Source: Sphingobium cloacae
GTDB taxonomy: Bacteria > Pseudomonadota > Alphaproteobacteria > Sphingomonadales > Sphingomonadaceae
Reading direction: 5' to 3'
DNA length: 64,000 nucleotides
Assembly: GCF_002355855.1 (NCBI RefSeq)
Contig: NZ_AP017655.1
Location: 3,413,001 to 3,477,000, forward strand
Position numbers and translations under genes: made by a program. The notes under the pieces were generated by a model. That model saw nothing but the letters and a program-made list of their open reading frames with translations. It was not told where the DNA came from and searched no databases. Below are positions 19,638 to 28,958 of this stretch, piece by piece (the stretch's first letter is position 1; each line of letters starts with the position of its first letter).

Positions 19638-20765
19638 ATGAAGCTCTGTGGGATCAGCGTAAAGCGCCTTGGCGCGGGGGTGGCCTTTTTGTTGCTGGCG
19701 GGCGCGGCGGGGGCCTGGGCCGTGCATGCGCAGAATGAGGACGCGCCGGTCTATCGCGTCGCCAGCGATGGCGATGTGAGCGAAAGCGCGGTCCGCGCCG
19801 CCGTCGATCCGCTGTTCGAGGATGCGGCGATGGGCGAGACGCGGGCGCTGGTGGTGATGCACCGGGGGCGGATCGTGGCGGAACGCTATGCGCCCGGCTT
19901 CGGGCCGGAGACGAAGCTGCTGAGCTGGTCCATCGCCAAGAGCGTGACGGCGGTGCTGGTGGGCCTCATGGTGTCGGACGGGCGGCTGGGCCTCGATTCG
20001 CCGGTGCCGGTCGATGCGTGGAGTCAGCCGGGCGACCCGCGCGGGCGGATCACGCTGCGGCAATTGCTGACCATGACGGCGGGACTCGACCATGTGGAGG
20101 AGATGAAGCCGGTCGAGCGCGGCGACACGGCGCGGATGCTGTTCACCGACGGGGCGCGGGACATGGCCGCCTATGCCGAGGCGAAGCCGCTGGCCCATGC
20201 GCCGGGTTCGGTTTTCTCCTACAGCACGGGCAGCACCATGATCCTGTCGGAACTGATGGCGCGGCAATTGACCAACAGCCACGATCCCGACGCGCGGCGG
20301 CGGGCGATGCAGATGTTCATCGACGGCCGGCTGAAGGCCCCCGCGCGGCTGGACAGCCTGACCGTCGAATATGATGCGGCGGGGACGATGGCGGGGGGCA
20401 GCTTCCTGCATATGACGGCGCGGGATTATGCGCGCTTCGGGGAGCTGCTGCGCCAGCGGGGGCGCTCGCCCAACGGGCACCAGATCGTGCCGGAGAAATG
20501 GATCGACTTCATGCGCACGCCCTCGCCGCGCAACCCGGCCTATGGCGCGCATCTGTGGCTGAACCGGGCGAGCGAGGAAAGCGCCCTGATGCCGGGGATG
20601 GCGCCGCAAAGCCTGTTCGGCTGCGTCGGGCATAACGGGCAATATGTGCTCGTGTCGCCGGGGCAGAAGCTGACGGTGGTGCGGATCGGCATGTCCCCGC
20701 GCAAGGAACAGCGCGAGGCGCTGAAGGCCGGGCTGGCGCGGTTGATGGGGGCGTTTCCGGGTTAG
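19638..20765 (+). CDS. Exported beta-lactamase-fold serine hydrolase (class C-like)
   Basis: The 375-residue protein starts with a signal peptide or membrane anchor (about residues 9-31). The penicillin-binding fold motifs are present: S98-I-A-K101 (SxxK, nucleophile Ser98), Y195-S-T197 in place of YxN, and a C-terminal GHNGQ in the KTG position. Such proteins hydrolyse esters or D-amino acid peptides; resistance to beta-lactams cannot be assumed. The YST variant differs from classic AmpC YAN. It ends 3 bp before the convergent PhzF gene, so transcripts overlap. The open frame extends far upstream but that is antisense to recQ. Confidence 0.87.
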   Translation: MKLCGISVKRLGAGVAFLLLAGAAGAWAVHAQNEDAPVYRVASDGDVSESAVRAAVDPLFEDAAMGETRALVVMHRGRIVAERYAPGFGPETKLLSWSIAKSVTAVLVGLMVSDGRLGLDSPVPVDAWSQPGDPRGRITLRQLLTMTAGLDHVEEMKPVERGDTARMLFTDGARDMAAYAEAKPLAHAPGSVFSYSTGSTMILSELMARQLTNSHDPDARRRAMQMFIDGRLKAPARLDSLTVEYDAAGTMAGGSFLHMTARDYARFGELLRQRGRSPNGHQIVPEKWIDFMRTPSPRNPAYGAHLWLNRASEESALMPGMAPQSLFGCVGHNGQYVLVSPGQKLTVVRIGMSPRKEQREALKAGLARLMGAFPG

Positions 20766-20768
20766 AGG

Positions 20769-21554
20769 CTAGAGGAAATAGCGGCCCTCGATCACCGTGC
20801 GGCACGCGCCGGTGAGCGTCACCCGGTCGCCTTCCAGCGCGCAGCCGATGCGCCCGCCGCGTGCCGACGCCTGGAAGGCCGTGATGCGGTTCCGGCCCAG
20901 ACGCTTCGCCCAGAAGGGGGTGAGAAGGCCATGCGCCGATCCGGTCACGGGGTCTTCATCCACGCCGCCGCCGGGCACGAAGACGCGGCTGACGATATCG
21001 CTGTCCTCGCCGGGAGCGGTGGCGATCAGCATGATGTCGCCCAGCGTCTTCAATTGCGCGAAATCGGGGGAGAGCGCCCGCACGGCGGCGGCGTCGGGAA
21101 AGAGGAAAAGACTGTAGCCGCCGTCGCGCCAGTGGCTTTCGGCCGGCGCGCCGCCAAGGCCCGCCGCCAGATCCGGGAGCGGGCGCGGCTCCATGGTCCA
21201 GGCCGGAAGCGAAAGGGCATAGCCCTCCGCCGCGCGCGTGACGGTGAGGACCCCGGCATGGCGGGTGCGGAAGCGGACGGCGCCGCGTTCCATCAGCACA
21301 TGGCCGCTCGCCAGCGTCGCGTGGCCGCAAAGCTTCACCTCGACCGTTGGGGTGAACCAGCGCAGGGCGTAATCGGCGTCCGGATCGTCGGGCGTCGGCA
21401 CGGTGAAGGCGGTTTCGGACAGGTTGTTTTCCGCCGCGATCCCCTGAAGCACGTCGTCGGGCAGCCATTGGCCGAGCGGCAGCACGGCGGCGGGATTGCC
21501 GGTGAAGGGCGCGTCGGCAAAGGCGTCGACCTGAACGAAGGGCAGGGTGGTCAT
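20769..21554 (-). CDS. PhzF-family epimerase/isomerase
   Basis: The 261-residue protein matches the PhzF diaminopimelate-epimerase-like family. It opens QVDAFADAPFTGNPAAVLPL, the catalytic Glu is in NNLSETAF, and the second domain has PGGGVDEDPVTGSAHGLLTPFWA. The founding member isomerises a phenazine precursor, but most homologues, including this stand-alone one, have unknown substrates and there are no phenazine genes nearby. It is convergent with the serine hydrolase gene and follows the SLC13 carrier's strand. Confidence 0.92.
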   Translation of the reverse strand: MTTLPFVQVDAFADAPFTGNPAAVLPLGQWLPDDVLQGIAAENNLSETAFTVPTPDDPDADYALRWFTPTVEVKLCGHATLASGHVLMERGAVRFRTRHAGVLTVTRAAEGYALSLPAWTMEPRPLPDLAAGLGGAPAESHWRDGGYSLFLFPDAAAVRALSPDFAQLKTLGDIMLIATAPGEDSDIVSRVFVPGGGVDEDPVTGSAHGLLTPFWAKRLGRNRITAFQASARGGRIGCALEGDRVTLTGACRTVIEGRYFL

Positions 21555-21630
21555 GGGCGTTCTCCTTGCCCACGGCCTTGCCCGAGCGCGGCGCGGCGGG
21601 ACAGGGCCGACCGGCGGAGATTGGCCGTGC

Positions 21631-23412
21631 TCAGTTCAGCAGCACCAGCGTGGTGCACACCGCCAACCCCACGGTGATGTTGAGCGGCACGCCGATGCGG
21701 ACGAAATCGGCGAAGCGATAGTCGCCCGCGGCATAGACCAGCGCATTGGTCTGATAGCCGATGGGCGTCGCGAAACAGGCCGACGCGCCGATCATCAGCG
21801 CGATCACCAGCGGCAGCGGATCGACGCCCAGTTGCCGGGCCAGCGCGATGGTGATCGGCGTCATCAGCGCCGCCACCGCATTGTTGCTGAGCAGTTCGGA
21901 GAGCAGCAGCGCGAAGAAATAGATGACGAACACCAGCGACCAGGTGGGCGCGACTTGCAGCAGCGGGGTGATCCACCCGACCATCAGCGCGACGCTGCCC
22001 GCCTGTTCGAGCGCGAGGCCCACGGCCAGCATCGCGAAGATCAGCACCAGCACGTCGCCGTCGATGGCGCTCCATGCCTCCTCCGCGTCGATGCAGCGGG
22101 TGACGAGGATGACGCCCACGCCCAGAAAGGCGGCCAGGCCGATGCTGATGACGTCGAGCGCGGCGAGGATCACCGCGGCGGCCATGGCGAGGATCGCGAT
22201 CCACGCCTTGTTGCGGCGGAAGGCGCGGGTGCGGCTGATGTCCACGCCCATCAGGTGCGGATGGTTGCGCAGGGACCGGACCGCGTCGTCGCTGCCCGCG
22301 ATCAACAGGCGGTCCGCGCCCCGGATGCGGGCATCCGTCAGATCGGGGCCGGGCAGATGGCGGGCGCGGTGCATCCCGATGATGCGGACGCGCAACGCAT
22401 GGAGGAAGGGAATGTCCATCAGCCGGTCGCCGGTCGCCGGGTGGCTGGGCGCGACCATCGCCTCGATCACCGTGCCTTCGTGCGAGGAGGTTTCGGAATC
22501 GGCCGCGATGCCCAGTTCGAAGCGGCCCGATTCGCGCAGGGTCATGATCGCGGTGCCGTCCGCGCGGACGATCAGGCGGTCGCCCGCCTTCAACTCTTCC
22601 TCGTCCAGATCGGCGCGCCGGATCTCCCCGGTGCGCTTGAGGCCGAGCAGGACGATGGAACGGCCGAACAGGCTGAGCGATCCGATCTCCCGCCCGATCA
22701 GGTCGCTTTCGTGCGGGACCACCAGTTCGGTCAGATATTCCTGCACCGTGCCGCCGTCCTCGCCGCCGATGGCGGGTTCGTCGCTGGGCAGGAGGAAGGA
22801 CAGGCAGGCCAGCGTCACGATCCCCGCCAGCGTGCCCGCTATGCCATAGGGGGTGATGGTGAAGATGCCGATCGGGTCCATGCCCTGTTCCGTCGCGATG
22901 CCCGCGACGATCAGGTTGGTGGACGTGCCGATCAGCGTGATGCAGCCGCTCATCACCGCGACGGCGTTCATGGGGATGAGCAGCTTCTTGACCGGGATGG
23001 CGGTCGCCTGCGCCAGCTTGAAGACGATGGGGATCAGGAGGACCACCACCGGCGTGTTGTTGAGGAAGCAGGAAATGACGATGGTGCCCGCCGTCACTTC
23101 GGCCAGGGCGAGCCGGGGATGCTGCTTCGCGCGGGTCATGATGATGTCGGCTACGCGGTTGATCGTGCCGGTGCGGATCAGCGCGCCCGACAGCACCAGC
23201 ATCGCCGCCACCGTCAGCGGCGCGGGATTGGCGAAGACGGAGAAGAGGCTTTTTTCGTCGAGCAGGCCCAGCACCGCATAGGCGCAGGCCCCCAGCACCG
23301 CGACGACGCTGGCGGGATAGCGTTCCCGCAGGAACGCGACGAACATGCAGGCGAGGATGACGAGGCCGATCTCCGCGCGATAGACGCCCAAAAGCGCCGT
23401 CACCATGTGCAT
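21631..23412 (-). CDS. SLC13/DASS-type anion transporter with TrkA-C domains
   Basis: The product of about 593 residues has two blocks of membrane helices (CitMHS/ArsB-like) flanking a cytoplasmic segment of two TrkA-C (RCK_C) domains near residues 205-370, for example EIGSLSLFGRSIVLLGL. The duplicated signature pieces are FLNNTPVVVLLIPIV and LLSNNAVAALMTPI. Members move sulfate, dicarboxylates or other anions with Na+ or H+; the specificity here is unknown. The ATG at 23412 starts the first helix; the upstream in-frame extension is not protein-like and overlaps a terminator. It is alone on its strand, downstream of aroC. Confidence 0.88.
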   Translation of the reverse strand: MHMVTALLGVYRAEIGLVILACMFVAFLRERYPASVVAVLGACAYAVLGLLDEKSLFSVFANPAPLTVAAMLVLSGALIRTGTINRVADIIMTRAKQHPRLALAEVTAGTIVISCFLNNTPVVVLLIPIVFKLAQATAIPVKKLLIPMNAVAVMSGCITLIGTSTNLIVAGIATEQGMDPIGIFTITPYGIAGTLAGIVTLACLSFLLPSDEPAIGGEDGGTVQEYLTELVVPHESDLIGREIGSLSLFGRSIVLLGLKRTGEIRRADLDEEELKAGDRLIVRADGTAIMTLRESGRFELGIAADSETSSHEGTVIEAMVAPSHPATGDRLMDIPFLHALRVRIIGMHRARHLPGPDLTDARIRGADRLLIAGSDDAVRSLRNHPHLMGVDISRTRAFRRNKAWIAILAMAAAVILAALDVISIGLAAFLGVGVILVTRCIDAEEAWSAIDGDVLVLIFAMLAVGLALEQAGSVALMVGWITPLLQVAPTWSLVFVIYFFALLLSELLSNNAVAALMTPITIALARQLGVDPLPLVIALMIGASACFATPIGYQTNALVYAAGDYRFADFVRIGVPLNITVGLAVCTTLVLLN

Positions 23413-23470
23413 ATGAAGGCCAGTCCCCTGTTGCTCGCGCGGTCGCGTCGCTTCGCGGTCTTTAGGGGGT

Positions 23471-23509
23471 GAAAACGAAATGGGCCAGCCATGGTTGCAT
23501 GGCTGGCCC
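23471..23509 (-). terminator. Rho-independent terminator downstream of aroC
   Basis: An 11-bp perfect stem (23482-23492 with 23499-23509, GGGCCAGCCAT / ATGGCTGGCCC) with a 6-nt loop is followed on the minus strand by ATTTCGTTTTC. It separates aroC from the SLC13 gene on the same strand, about 190 bp after the aroC stop codon. Confidence 0.8.
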
Positions 23510-23702
23510 GTGGTTCGCGGCTTGAGGGGACGTTTTATCGTCATGCCCGCGCAATGCGGAGACCTTCCCCATGCTTACGCTCTGCCGCTCGCCCTCCCGC
23601 GGGCGATCCGTAAGGGAAGTGTAACGCAGATTGCGCGAGTCGTCTTGCCTTATGTGCGGCTTTATCGGCTAAATCGCGCCGTTCGCCGCTGGAAAAGGGG
23701 TT

Positions 23703-24776
23703 TCAGCGTGCCCCGCACTGGGCACGGTCGAGCAGATACTGGTCGGCCAGCACCAGCGCCATCATCGCCTCCACCACCGGGACGCCCCGGATGCCGACGC
23801 AGGGGTCGTGGCGGCCCTTGGTCACGATGTCGGACGCGGCGCCTTCGCGGGTCACGGTTTCGACCGGGATCAGGATGGAACTGGTCGGCTTGAAGGCGAC
23901 GCGCAGCCTGACCGGCTGGCCGGTGGAAATGCCGCCCGCGATGCCGCCCGCATGGTTGGCGAGGAATTGCGGGCCATCCGCGCCGGGGCGCATCGGGTCG
24001 GCATTCTGCTCGCCGCGCAGGCGCGCCGCGTCGAAACCGTCGCCGATCTCCACGCCCTTGACCGCATTGATGCTCATCATCGCGGCGGCGAGCTCGCTGT
24101 CGAGCTTGGCATAGAGCGGCGCGCCCCAGCCGGCCGGGACGCCCGCCGCCACGCATTCGACCACCGCGCCGAGCGAGGAGCCGTCGAGCCGGGCTTCGTC
24201 GACCAGCTTTTCCCAGCGCTTCGCGGCTTCGGGATCGGGACAGAAGAAGGGATTGTTGTCGATTTCTGCCGCGTCGAAGCGGGCGGGGTCGATGGCGTCG
24301 CCGCCGATCTCGCTCACCCAGGCGAAGATGTCGACATCGGGGATGACGAGCCGCGCCACCGCGCCCGCCGCCACGCGGCTCGCGGTTTCACGCGCGGAGG
24401 AACGCCCGCCGCCGCGATAGTCGCGCAAGCCATATTTGGCGTCATAGGCATAGTCGGCATGGCCGGGGCGGTAGGATTGGGCGACTTGCGAATAATCCTT
24501 CGACCGCTGATCGGTGTTTTCGATCATCAGGCTGATCGGCGTGCCGGTGGTCTTTCCCTCGAACAGGCCGGAGAGGATGCGCACCTCATCCGGTTCGCGG
24601 CGCTGGGTGGTGAATTTCGACGTGCCGGGCCTGCGCTTGTCGAGGAAGGGCTGGATGTCCGCTTCGCTGAGCGGCAGGCCGGGCGGGCAGCCGTCCACCA
24701 CCGCGCCGATGGCGGGCCCGTGGCTTTCCCCCCAGGTGGTGAAGCGGAAAACGCGGCCGAATGTGTTGAAGCTCAT
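23703..24776 (-). CDS. aroC: Chorismate synthase
   Basis: The 357-residue enzyme makes chorismate from EPSP using reduced FMN, the last step of the shikimate pathway. It starts [33 protein letters not shown], a family signature, and includes [21 protein letters not shown] and [27 protein letters not shown]. Length and ends match the bacterial family. It is preceded on the same strand by fabI with a 31-bp gap, so brkB2-fabI-aroC may form one transcript ending at the terminator near 23.49 kb. Confidence 0.98.
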   Translation of the reverse strand: MSFNTFGRVFRFTTWGESHGPAIGAVVDGCPPGLPLSEADIQPFLDKRRPGTSKFTTQRREPDEVRILSGLFEGKTTGTPISLMIENTDQRSKDYSQVAQSYRPGHADYAYDAKYGLRDYRGGGRSSARETASRVAAGAVARLVIPDVDIFAWVSEIGGDAIDPARFDAAEIDNNPFFCPDPEAAKRWEKLVDEARLDGSSLGAVVECVAAGVPAGWGAPLYAKLDSELAAAMMSINAVKGVEIGDGFDAARLRGEQNADPMRPGADGPQFLANHAGGIAGGISTGQPVRLRVAFKPTSSILIPVETVTREGAASDIVTKGRHDPCVGIRGVPVVEAMMALVLADQYLLDRAQCGAR

Positions 24777-24807
24777 TGTCCGTTCCTGTCCGGCCGCGTC
24801 CCGCCGG

Positions 24808-25614
24808 TCACTTTTCGAGGGCGATGTCGGGCGCGTCTTCGGCCTTCATGCCGATGACATTATAGCCCGCGTCGACATGGTGGATTTCGCCGGTCACGCC
24901 CGAGGCGAGGTCGGAGAGGAGGTAGAGGCCCGCGCCGCCCACATCCTCGATCGTGACGTTGCGGCGGAGGGGGGAGTTCAGCTCGTTCCACTTCATGATG
25001 TAGCGGAAATCGCCGATGCCGCTGGCCGCCAGGGTCTTGATCGGGCCGGCGGAGATGGCGTTGACGCGGATATTTTCCGGTCCCAGGTCCATCGCCAGAT
25101 ATTTGACGCTGGTTTCCAGCGCCGCCTTGGCGACGCCCATGACGTTATAGTGCGGGATCACCTTTTCCGCGCCATAATAGCTCAATGTCAGCAGACTGCC
25201 GCCTTCGGCCATCAGTTCGCGGGCCCGCCTGGCCACGGCGACGAAGCTGTAGGCGGAGATGTTCATCGTCATCAGGAAATTTTCGAGGCTGGTGTCGACA
25301 TACAGGCCGCGCAGCTCGTTCTTGTCCGAAAAGCCGATGGCGTGGACGACGAAATCCAGCCTGTCCCAGCGCGCCTTCAGTTCGGCGAAGGCAGCGTCCA
25401 GCTTGTCCATGTCGGACACGTCGCATTCGATCAGGAAATCCGACCCAAGTTCCTCGGCCAGCGGCCTCACGCGCTTGGCCAGCGCCTCGCCCTGATAGGA
25501 GAAAGCCAGTTCCGCTCCTTGTGCGCGCAGGGCTTTCGAAATGCCCCAGGCCAGCGACTTGTCGTTCGCAAGGCCCATGATGAGGCCGCGCTTTCCTGCC
25601 ATCAACCCGTTCAT
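24808..25614 (-). CDS. fabI: Enoyl-[acyl-carrier-protein] reductase (NADH), FabI
   Basis: The 268-residue enzyme completes each round of fatty-acid elongation by reducing trans-2-enoyl-ACP. The Y-x6-K catalytic pair is present as Tyr156 and Lys163 in [11 protein letters not shown], and Tyr146 lies in LSYYGAEK, matching E. coli numbering. The divergent FabI-type N-terminal motif [16 protein letters not shown] replaces the usual GxxxGxG of short-chain dehydrogenases. FabI is the triclosan target. The start lies 2 bp after the stop codon of the upstream BrkB paralogue, so the two are co-transcribed. Confidence 0.97.
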   Translation of the reverse strand: MNGLMAGKRGLIMGLANDKSLAWGISKALRAQGAELAFSYQGEALAKRVRPLAEELGSDFLIECDVSDMDKLDAAFAELKARWDRLDFVVHAIGFSDKNELRGLYVDTSLENFLMTMNISAYSFVAVARRARELMAEGGSLLTLSYYGAEKVIPHYNVMGVAKAALETSVKYLAMDLGPENIRVNAISAGPIKTLAASGIGDFRYIMKWNELNSPLRRNVTIEDVGGAGLYLLSDLASGVTGEIHHVDAGYNVIGMKAEDAPDIALEK

Positions 25615-25616
25615 TC

Positions 25617-26570
25617 TTATGTCCCGTTCCCTTTGCCGTCGGGCGCCTCTTCCTCATCCGGAAATTCGGCGAGCGCCGCGTTGAGTTCCGCGCCAATTAC
25701 CACGCCAAGCCCGACGAGGAAGAAAAAAATGAGGGTAATCATCACGCCCGCCAGACTGCCATAGGTGCGGTCGTAGCTGCCGAGCAGCCCGAGCGTGGGC
25801 GGCAGCAGCAGCGTCACCGCATACCACCAGAGCGTCGTCGCCGCCGCGCCGGGCCATTTGGGGAAGCGCGCGTCCTTGTAGAGGCTGGGGGTCAGCGACC
25901 AGTAAAGCGACCAGAGTGAAATGAAGAGGATGGCGCTGGGCACCAGCTTGGTGAGGGTGAGGATGCGGATGGCTTCGTCGGCGAAGGGGAAGAGGCGGTG
26001 GATGAGCTGGTCGATGGCCGTCACCGCGACCTGAAGCGAGAAGGAGAACATCACCGCCAGCACGCTCGCCAGCGTGATGCCGATGGCGGTCATGCGGTAA
26101 TGCAGGAAGGATTTCGTGCTTTTCGTGCCATAGGCGCGGCGCAATATGTCGCGGATGGTTTCGATGAGGCTGCCCACGGTCCACAGGCCCACCAGCGCGC
26201 CGAGCCAGAGCAGCGGGCCGGTGCGGGCGGCGAGCACGTCGGCGATGGGCTGGCGGATCACGTCCGAGACGCCGCGCGGCAGATTGTCGAGGAAGGCGCC
26301 CACCGCCGCCAGCCCGTCCTGCGAGCGGCCAAAGATGCTGGCCACCGCCGCGGCCACGATGAAGAAGGGGAAGAGCGCCACCAGCGAGAGATAGGCGAGG
26401 TTCCCGGCATGGATGAAGCCGTCGCTATAGGTGCCGACGGCGACGCGCTTCATGACTTCGAAGGCGTGGCTGCCGGGGCGGACGCGATCGATATGGCGGT
26501 TGAGGCGGCTGCGCGCCTGACGCGCGACATGGCGGCGCGATTCAGGGGAAAGGGGGGAAGGCTGCGGCAT
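25617..26570 (-). CDS. YihY/BrkB-family inner-membrane protein (copy 2)
   Basis: The 317-residue product has about six membrane helices and the family motifs AYLSLVALFPFFIVAAAVASIFG (about residues 61-83), MTAIGITLASVLAVMF, and YDRTYGSLAGVMITLIFFFLVGLGVVIGAELNA. The C-terminus is acidic (DEEEAPDGKGNGT), and the N-terminus is strongly basic, consistent with a cytoplasmic tail. It is paralogous to the gene at 5210-6127 but clearly diverged. It lies 2 bp upstream of fabI, an arrangement that suggests co-expression with membrane-lipid synthesis. Function is unknown. Confidence 0.87.
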   Translation of the reverse strand: MPQPSPLSPESRRHVARQARSRLNRHIDRVRPGSHAFEVMKRVAVGTYSDGFIHAGNLAYLSLVALFPFFIVAAAVASIFGRSQDGLAAVGAFLDNLPRGVSDVIRQPIADVLAARTGPLLWLGALVGLWTVGSLIETIRDILRRAYGTKSTKSFLHYRMTAIGITLASVLAVMFSFSLQVAVTAIDQLIHRLFPFADEAIRILTLTKLVPSAILFISLWSLYWSLTPSLYKDARFPKWPGAAATTLWWYAVTLLLPPTLGLLGSYDRTYGSLAGVMITLIFFFLVGLGVVIGAELNAALAEFPDEEEAPDGKGNGT

Positions 26571-26634
26571 CGGTCCCTCTTAGAGACTGTTTCCGCTGGA
26601 TTGAAGCGCCATGGGCATCGGGACGGTTTTCCAT

Positions 26635-26757
26635 CCTCCCCTTTAAGGGGAGGTGGGCCGAAAGATCAGACGGAGGGGTGATCTCCCCATCGAGAGGGCC
26701 GTTACCCCTCCACCACCGCTGCGCGGCGGTCCCCCTCCCCTTGGAGGGGAGGAGGGA
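26635..26757. repeat. Palindromic GC-rich intergenic repeat, type 2 (copy 1)
   Basis: A palindrome CCTCCCCTTTAAGGGGAGG opens the element, ACGGAGGGGT and ACCCCTCC lie within it, and CCCCTCCCCTTGGAGGGGAGG closes it. It sits directly downstream of the DnaJ-type gene on the minus strand. A related element with the same pieces is at 53373-53463. Such short repeats are scattered between genes in sphingomonads. It could also serve as a transcription end for the DnaJ gene. Confidence 0.6.
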
Positions 26758-26767
26758 GGGTCTTGTC

Positions 26768-27691
26768 TCAGACGCCCAGATGGGAGCGGACGGCGCGACT
26801 GTCCTGCCAGTTCTCGATGAAAGCCTTGAGCGCCGGATCGTCGGCGGGCAGGTCGATCTGGAGCGTGACGAGCTGGTCGCCGCGCTTGCCGCCCTTGGCC
26901 GTGAAGCCCTTGCCGCGCAGGCGCAGCGTCTTGCCGGAACTGGAACCGGCGGGCACGCCCAGCATCACCGGGCCGTCGACGGTCGGCACCTTGACCTTGC
27001 CGCCCTTCACCGCCTCGTCGAGGGTGATGGGCAGGTCGAGCAGCACATGGTCGCCGTCCCGCTTGAAGAAGGGATGCGGCTTCACGTCGATGGTGACGAT
27101 GGCGTCGCCCGCGCCGCCGGGACCGGGCTGGCCCTTGCCGGAAAGGCGCATCTGCGTGCCCGTCTCCACGCCGGGCGACAGTTTGAGGTCGATGGTCTTG
27201 CCGTCCTGGAGCGTGATGCGCTGCGGGGCGAGCGTCGCCGCGTCGACGAAGGACACGGCGAGGCGATAGGCGACGTTCGCGCCCTTTTGCGGGGGCGCGT
27301 TGCGGCCGAAGCCGAAACCGCCGCCTCCACCGCCCGCGCGCCGTCCGCCGCCGGCGCCGCCGAACAATCCTTCGAAGATGTCGCCGAAATCCGCGCCGCC
27401 GCCGTTGAATTCGAAGCCGCCGGCCTGTCCGCCGCCCGCGCCGCCGCCGAAGCCGAAGGGCGCGGTCGGATTGCCGTCCGCGTCGATCTCCCCCCGGTCG
27501 AAACGGGCGCGCTTGTCCTTGTCGGACAGCAGGTCATAGGCGCTGGTGACGGTGGAGAATTTCTCCGCCGCCTTGGGATTGTCCTTGTTCCGGTCGGGAT
27601 GCAGTTCCTTGGCGAGCTTGCGATAGGCGGACTTGATCTCCGCCTCGCTCGCGCCCCGTGCGACGCCCAATGTGGAATAGGGATCGGCCAT
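26768..27691 (-). CDS. DnaJ-class chaperone (CbpA-like)
   Basis: The 307-residue protein has an N-terminal J domain with the HPD motif (ELHPDRN, about residues 31-37), a Gly/Phe-rich linker (about 75-130 with GGGGFGFGR) and the two-part DnaJ C-terminal substrate-binding domain. It has no Cys-rich zinc-finger repeats, so it is a class B/CbpA-like co-chaperone of DnaK. It is divergent from pdxH with a shared 133-bp control region, a gene pair seen in many alphaproteobacteria. A GC-rich repeat follows its stop codon. Confidence 0.92.
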   Translation of the reverse strand: MADPYSTLGVARGASEAEIKSAYRKLAKELHPDRNKDNPKAAEKFSTVTSAYDLLSDKDKRARFDRGEIDADGNPTAPFGFGGGAGGGQAGGFEFNGGGADFGDIFEGLFGGAGGGRRAGGGGGGFGFGRNAPPQKGANVAYRLAVSFVDAATLAPQRITLQDGKTIDLKLSPGVETGTQMRLSGKGQPGPGGAGDAIVTIDVKPHPFFKRDGDHVLLDLPITLDEAVKGGKVKVPTVDGPVMLGVPAGSSSGKTLRLRGKGFTAKGGKRGDQLVTLQIDLPADDPALKAFIENWQDSRAVRSHLGV

Positions 27692-27824
27692 TTACGTCGT
27701 GCTGCCTTTGTCTTTGGATCGTGAAAAGGGAATGTGCCCCTCTATGTGGAGAAAAGCGCCGCCGCGTTCAAGTTGCGGTTGGCCCGTATCGACAGCGGAC
27801 GCGCTTCTTCATAAGGTCGGCGGC

Positions 27825-28400
27825 ATGACAGACCCCTTTGCCCTGTTCGACGACTGGTATGGCGAGGCCCGCCAGAGCGAGATCAATGACAGCAACGCCA
27901 TGGCGCTGGCCACCGCCGACGAACGCGGGCGGCCTTCGGTGCGGATGGTGCTGCTGAAAGGCCATGGGCCGGACGGCTTCATCTTCTACACCAATTTCGA
28001 AGGGCGCAAGGCGGGGGAGCTGCTGGACAATCCCCATGCGGCGCTGCTGTTCCACTGGAAGTCGCTGCGGCGGCAGATCCGGATCGAAGGGCCGGTGGGG
28101 CGCGTCGACGACGCCACCGCCGACGCCTATTTCGCGACGCGCAGCCGGGACAGCCAGTTGGGGGCCTGGGCTTCGGATCAGTCGCAGCCGCTGGAATCGC
28201 GGGAAACGTTCATGGCCCGCTATGAGGAGGCGCGGCTGCGGTTCGAGGGCGGGCCGGTGCCGCGTCCGCCGCACTGGTCGGGCTTTCGCGTGAAGCCGCA
28301 GCGGATCGAGTTCTGGCAGGACCGGGAGCATCGGCTGCATGAGCGCCGCCTGTTCACGCGGCATGGGGATCATTGGCATGAAGGGATGCTTTACCCCTGA
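27825..28400 (+). CDS. pdxH: Pyridoxamine/pyridoxine 5'-phosphate oxidase
   Basis: The 191-residue FMN enzyme oxidises pyridoxine or pyridoxamine 5'-phosphate to pyridoxal 5'-phosphate, the cofactor also used by metC and metB in this window. The FMN-binding motif RPSVRMVLLKGH, FYTNFEGRKAGEL, and the C-terminal signature EFWQDREHRLHER are present. The ATG at 27825 (with AAGG upstream) is used because the extra N-terminal frame is not conserved-looking. It is divergent from the DnaJ gene and its 3' end is 10 bp from convergent queF. Confidence 0.96.
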   Translation: MTDPFALFDDWYGEARQSEINDSNAMALATADERGRPSVRMVLLKGHGPDGFIFYTNFEGRKAGELLDNPHAALLFHWKSLRRQIRIEGPVGRVDDATADAYFATRSRDSQLGAWASDQSQPLESRETFMARYEEARLRFEGGPVPRPPHWSGFRVKPQRIEFWQDREHRLHERRLFTRHGDHWHEGMLYP

Positions 28401-28410
28401 GGGCACAGGT

Positions 28411-28869
28411 TCAGCCCCGGCCGCGATAGCCCGGCACGTCCTGCGGGGGGAGCCATAGCCCGGCGGGCGGATCACCCGACTGCCAGAACACGTCGATGGG
28501 GATGCCGCCGCGCGGATACCAGTAGCCGCCGATGCGGAGCCAGAGCGGCTCCATCTCGGTGAAGAGCCGCTCGCCGATGCCGACGGTGCAATCCTCATGG
28601 AAGGCGGCATGGTTGCGGAAGGCGCCGAGGAAGAGCTTCAGCGACTTCGATTCGACGATGGTCGCGGCGGGCGCATAGTCGATCACCAGATGGGCGAAGT
28701 CGGGCTGGCCCGTCACCGGGCAGAGCGAGGTGAATTCCGGCGCGGTGAAGCGCACCAGATAGGGCTTTCCCGGACGGGGATTGGGAACATAGTCGAGGAC
28801 GGCCTCTTCCGGGCGCTGCGGCAGCGCGCTGGTCTGGCCGAGGTGGATCGGGGGGGGCATGTCGGTCAT
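28411..28869 (-). CDS. queF: NADPH-dependent 7-cyano-7-deazaguanine reductase
   Basis: The product of about 152 residues is the short (type I, monodomain) QueF, which reduces preQ0 to preQ1 in queuosine tRNA modification. The active-site Cys is in [20 protein letters not shown], and [22 protein letters not shown] carries the QueF motif (E-S-K-S-x-K-L-Y-L-type). The ATG at 28869 is chosen; the upstream extension is weak. A further ATG three codons later is possible. The gene is convergent with pdxH and probably monocistronic; other queuosine genes are not in the window. Confidence 0.95.
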   Translation of the reverse strand: MTDMPPPIHLGQTSALPQRPEEAVLDYVPNPRPGKPYLVRFTAPEFTSLCPVTGQPDFAHLVIDYAPAATIVESKSLKLFLGAFRNHAAFHEDCTVGIGERLFTEMEPLWLRIGGYWYPRGGIPIDVFWQSGDPPAGLWLPPQDVPGYRGRG

Positions 28870-28958
28870 GGCGGCCCATCTACGCGATCGCACGCATAAA
28901 GTCATGGGGTCGATCCGTTCATCTGCCGTTCAGGTGCGGCGTTGCCTTGGCTGCCCCC

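Noticed and set aside
21547..23472. 641-codon open frame on the plus strand opposite the SLC13-type carrier
   Set aside because: It is rich in His, Arg, Gln and Asp and has no domain; the minus-strand gene has clear membrane helices.
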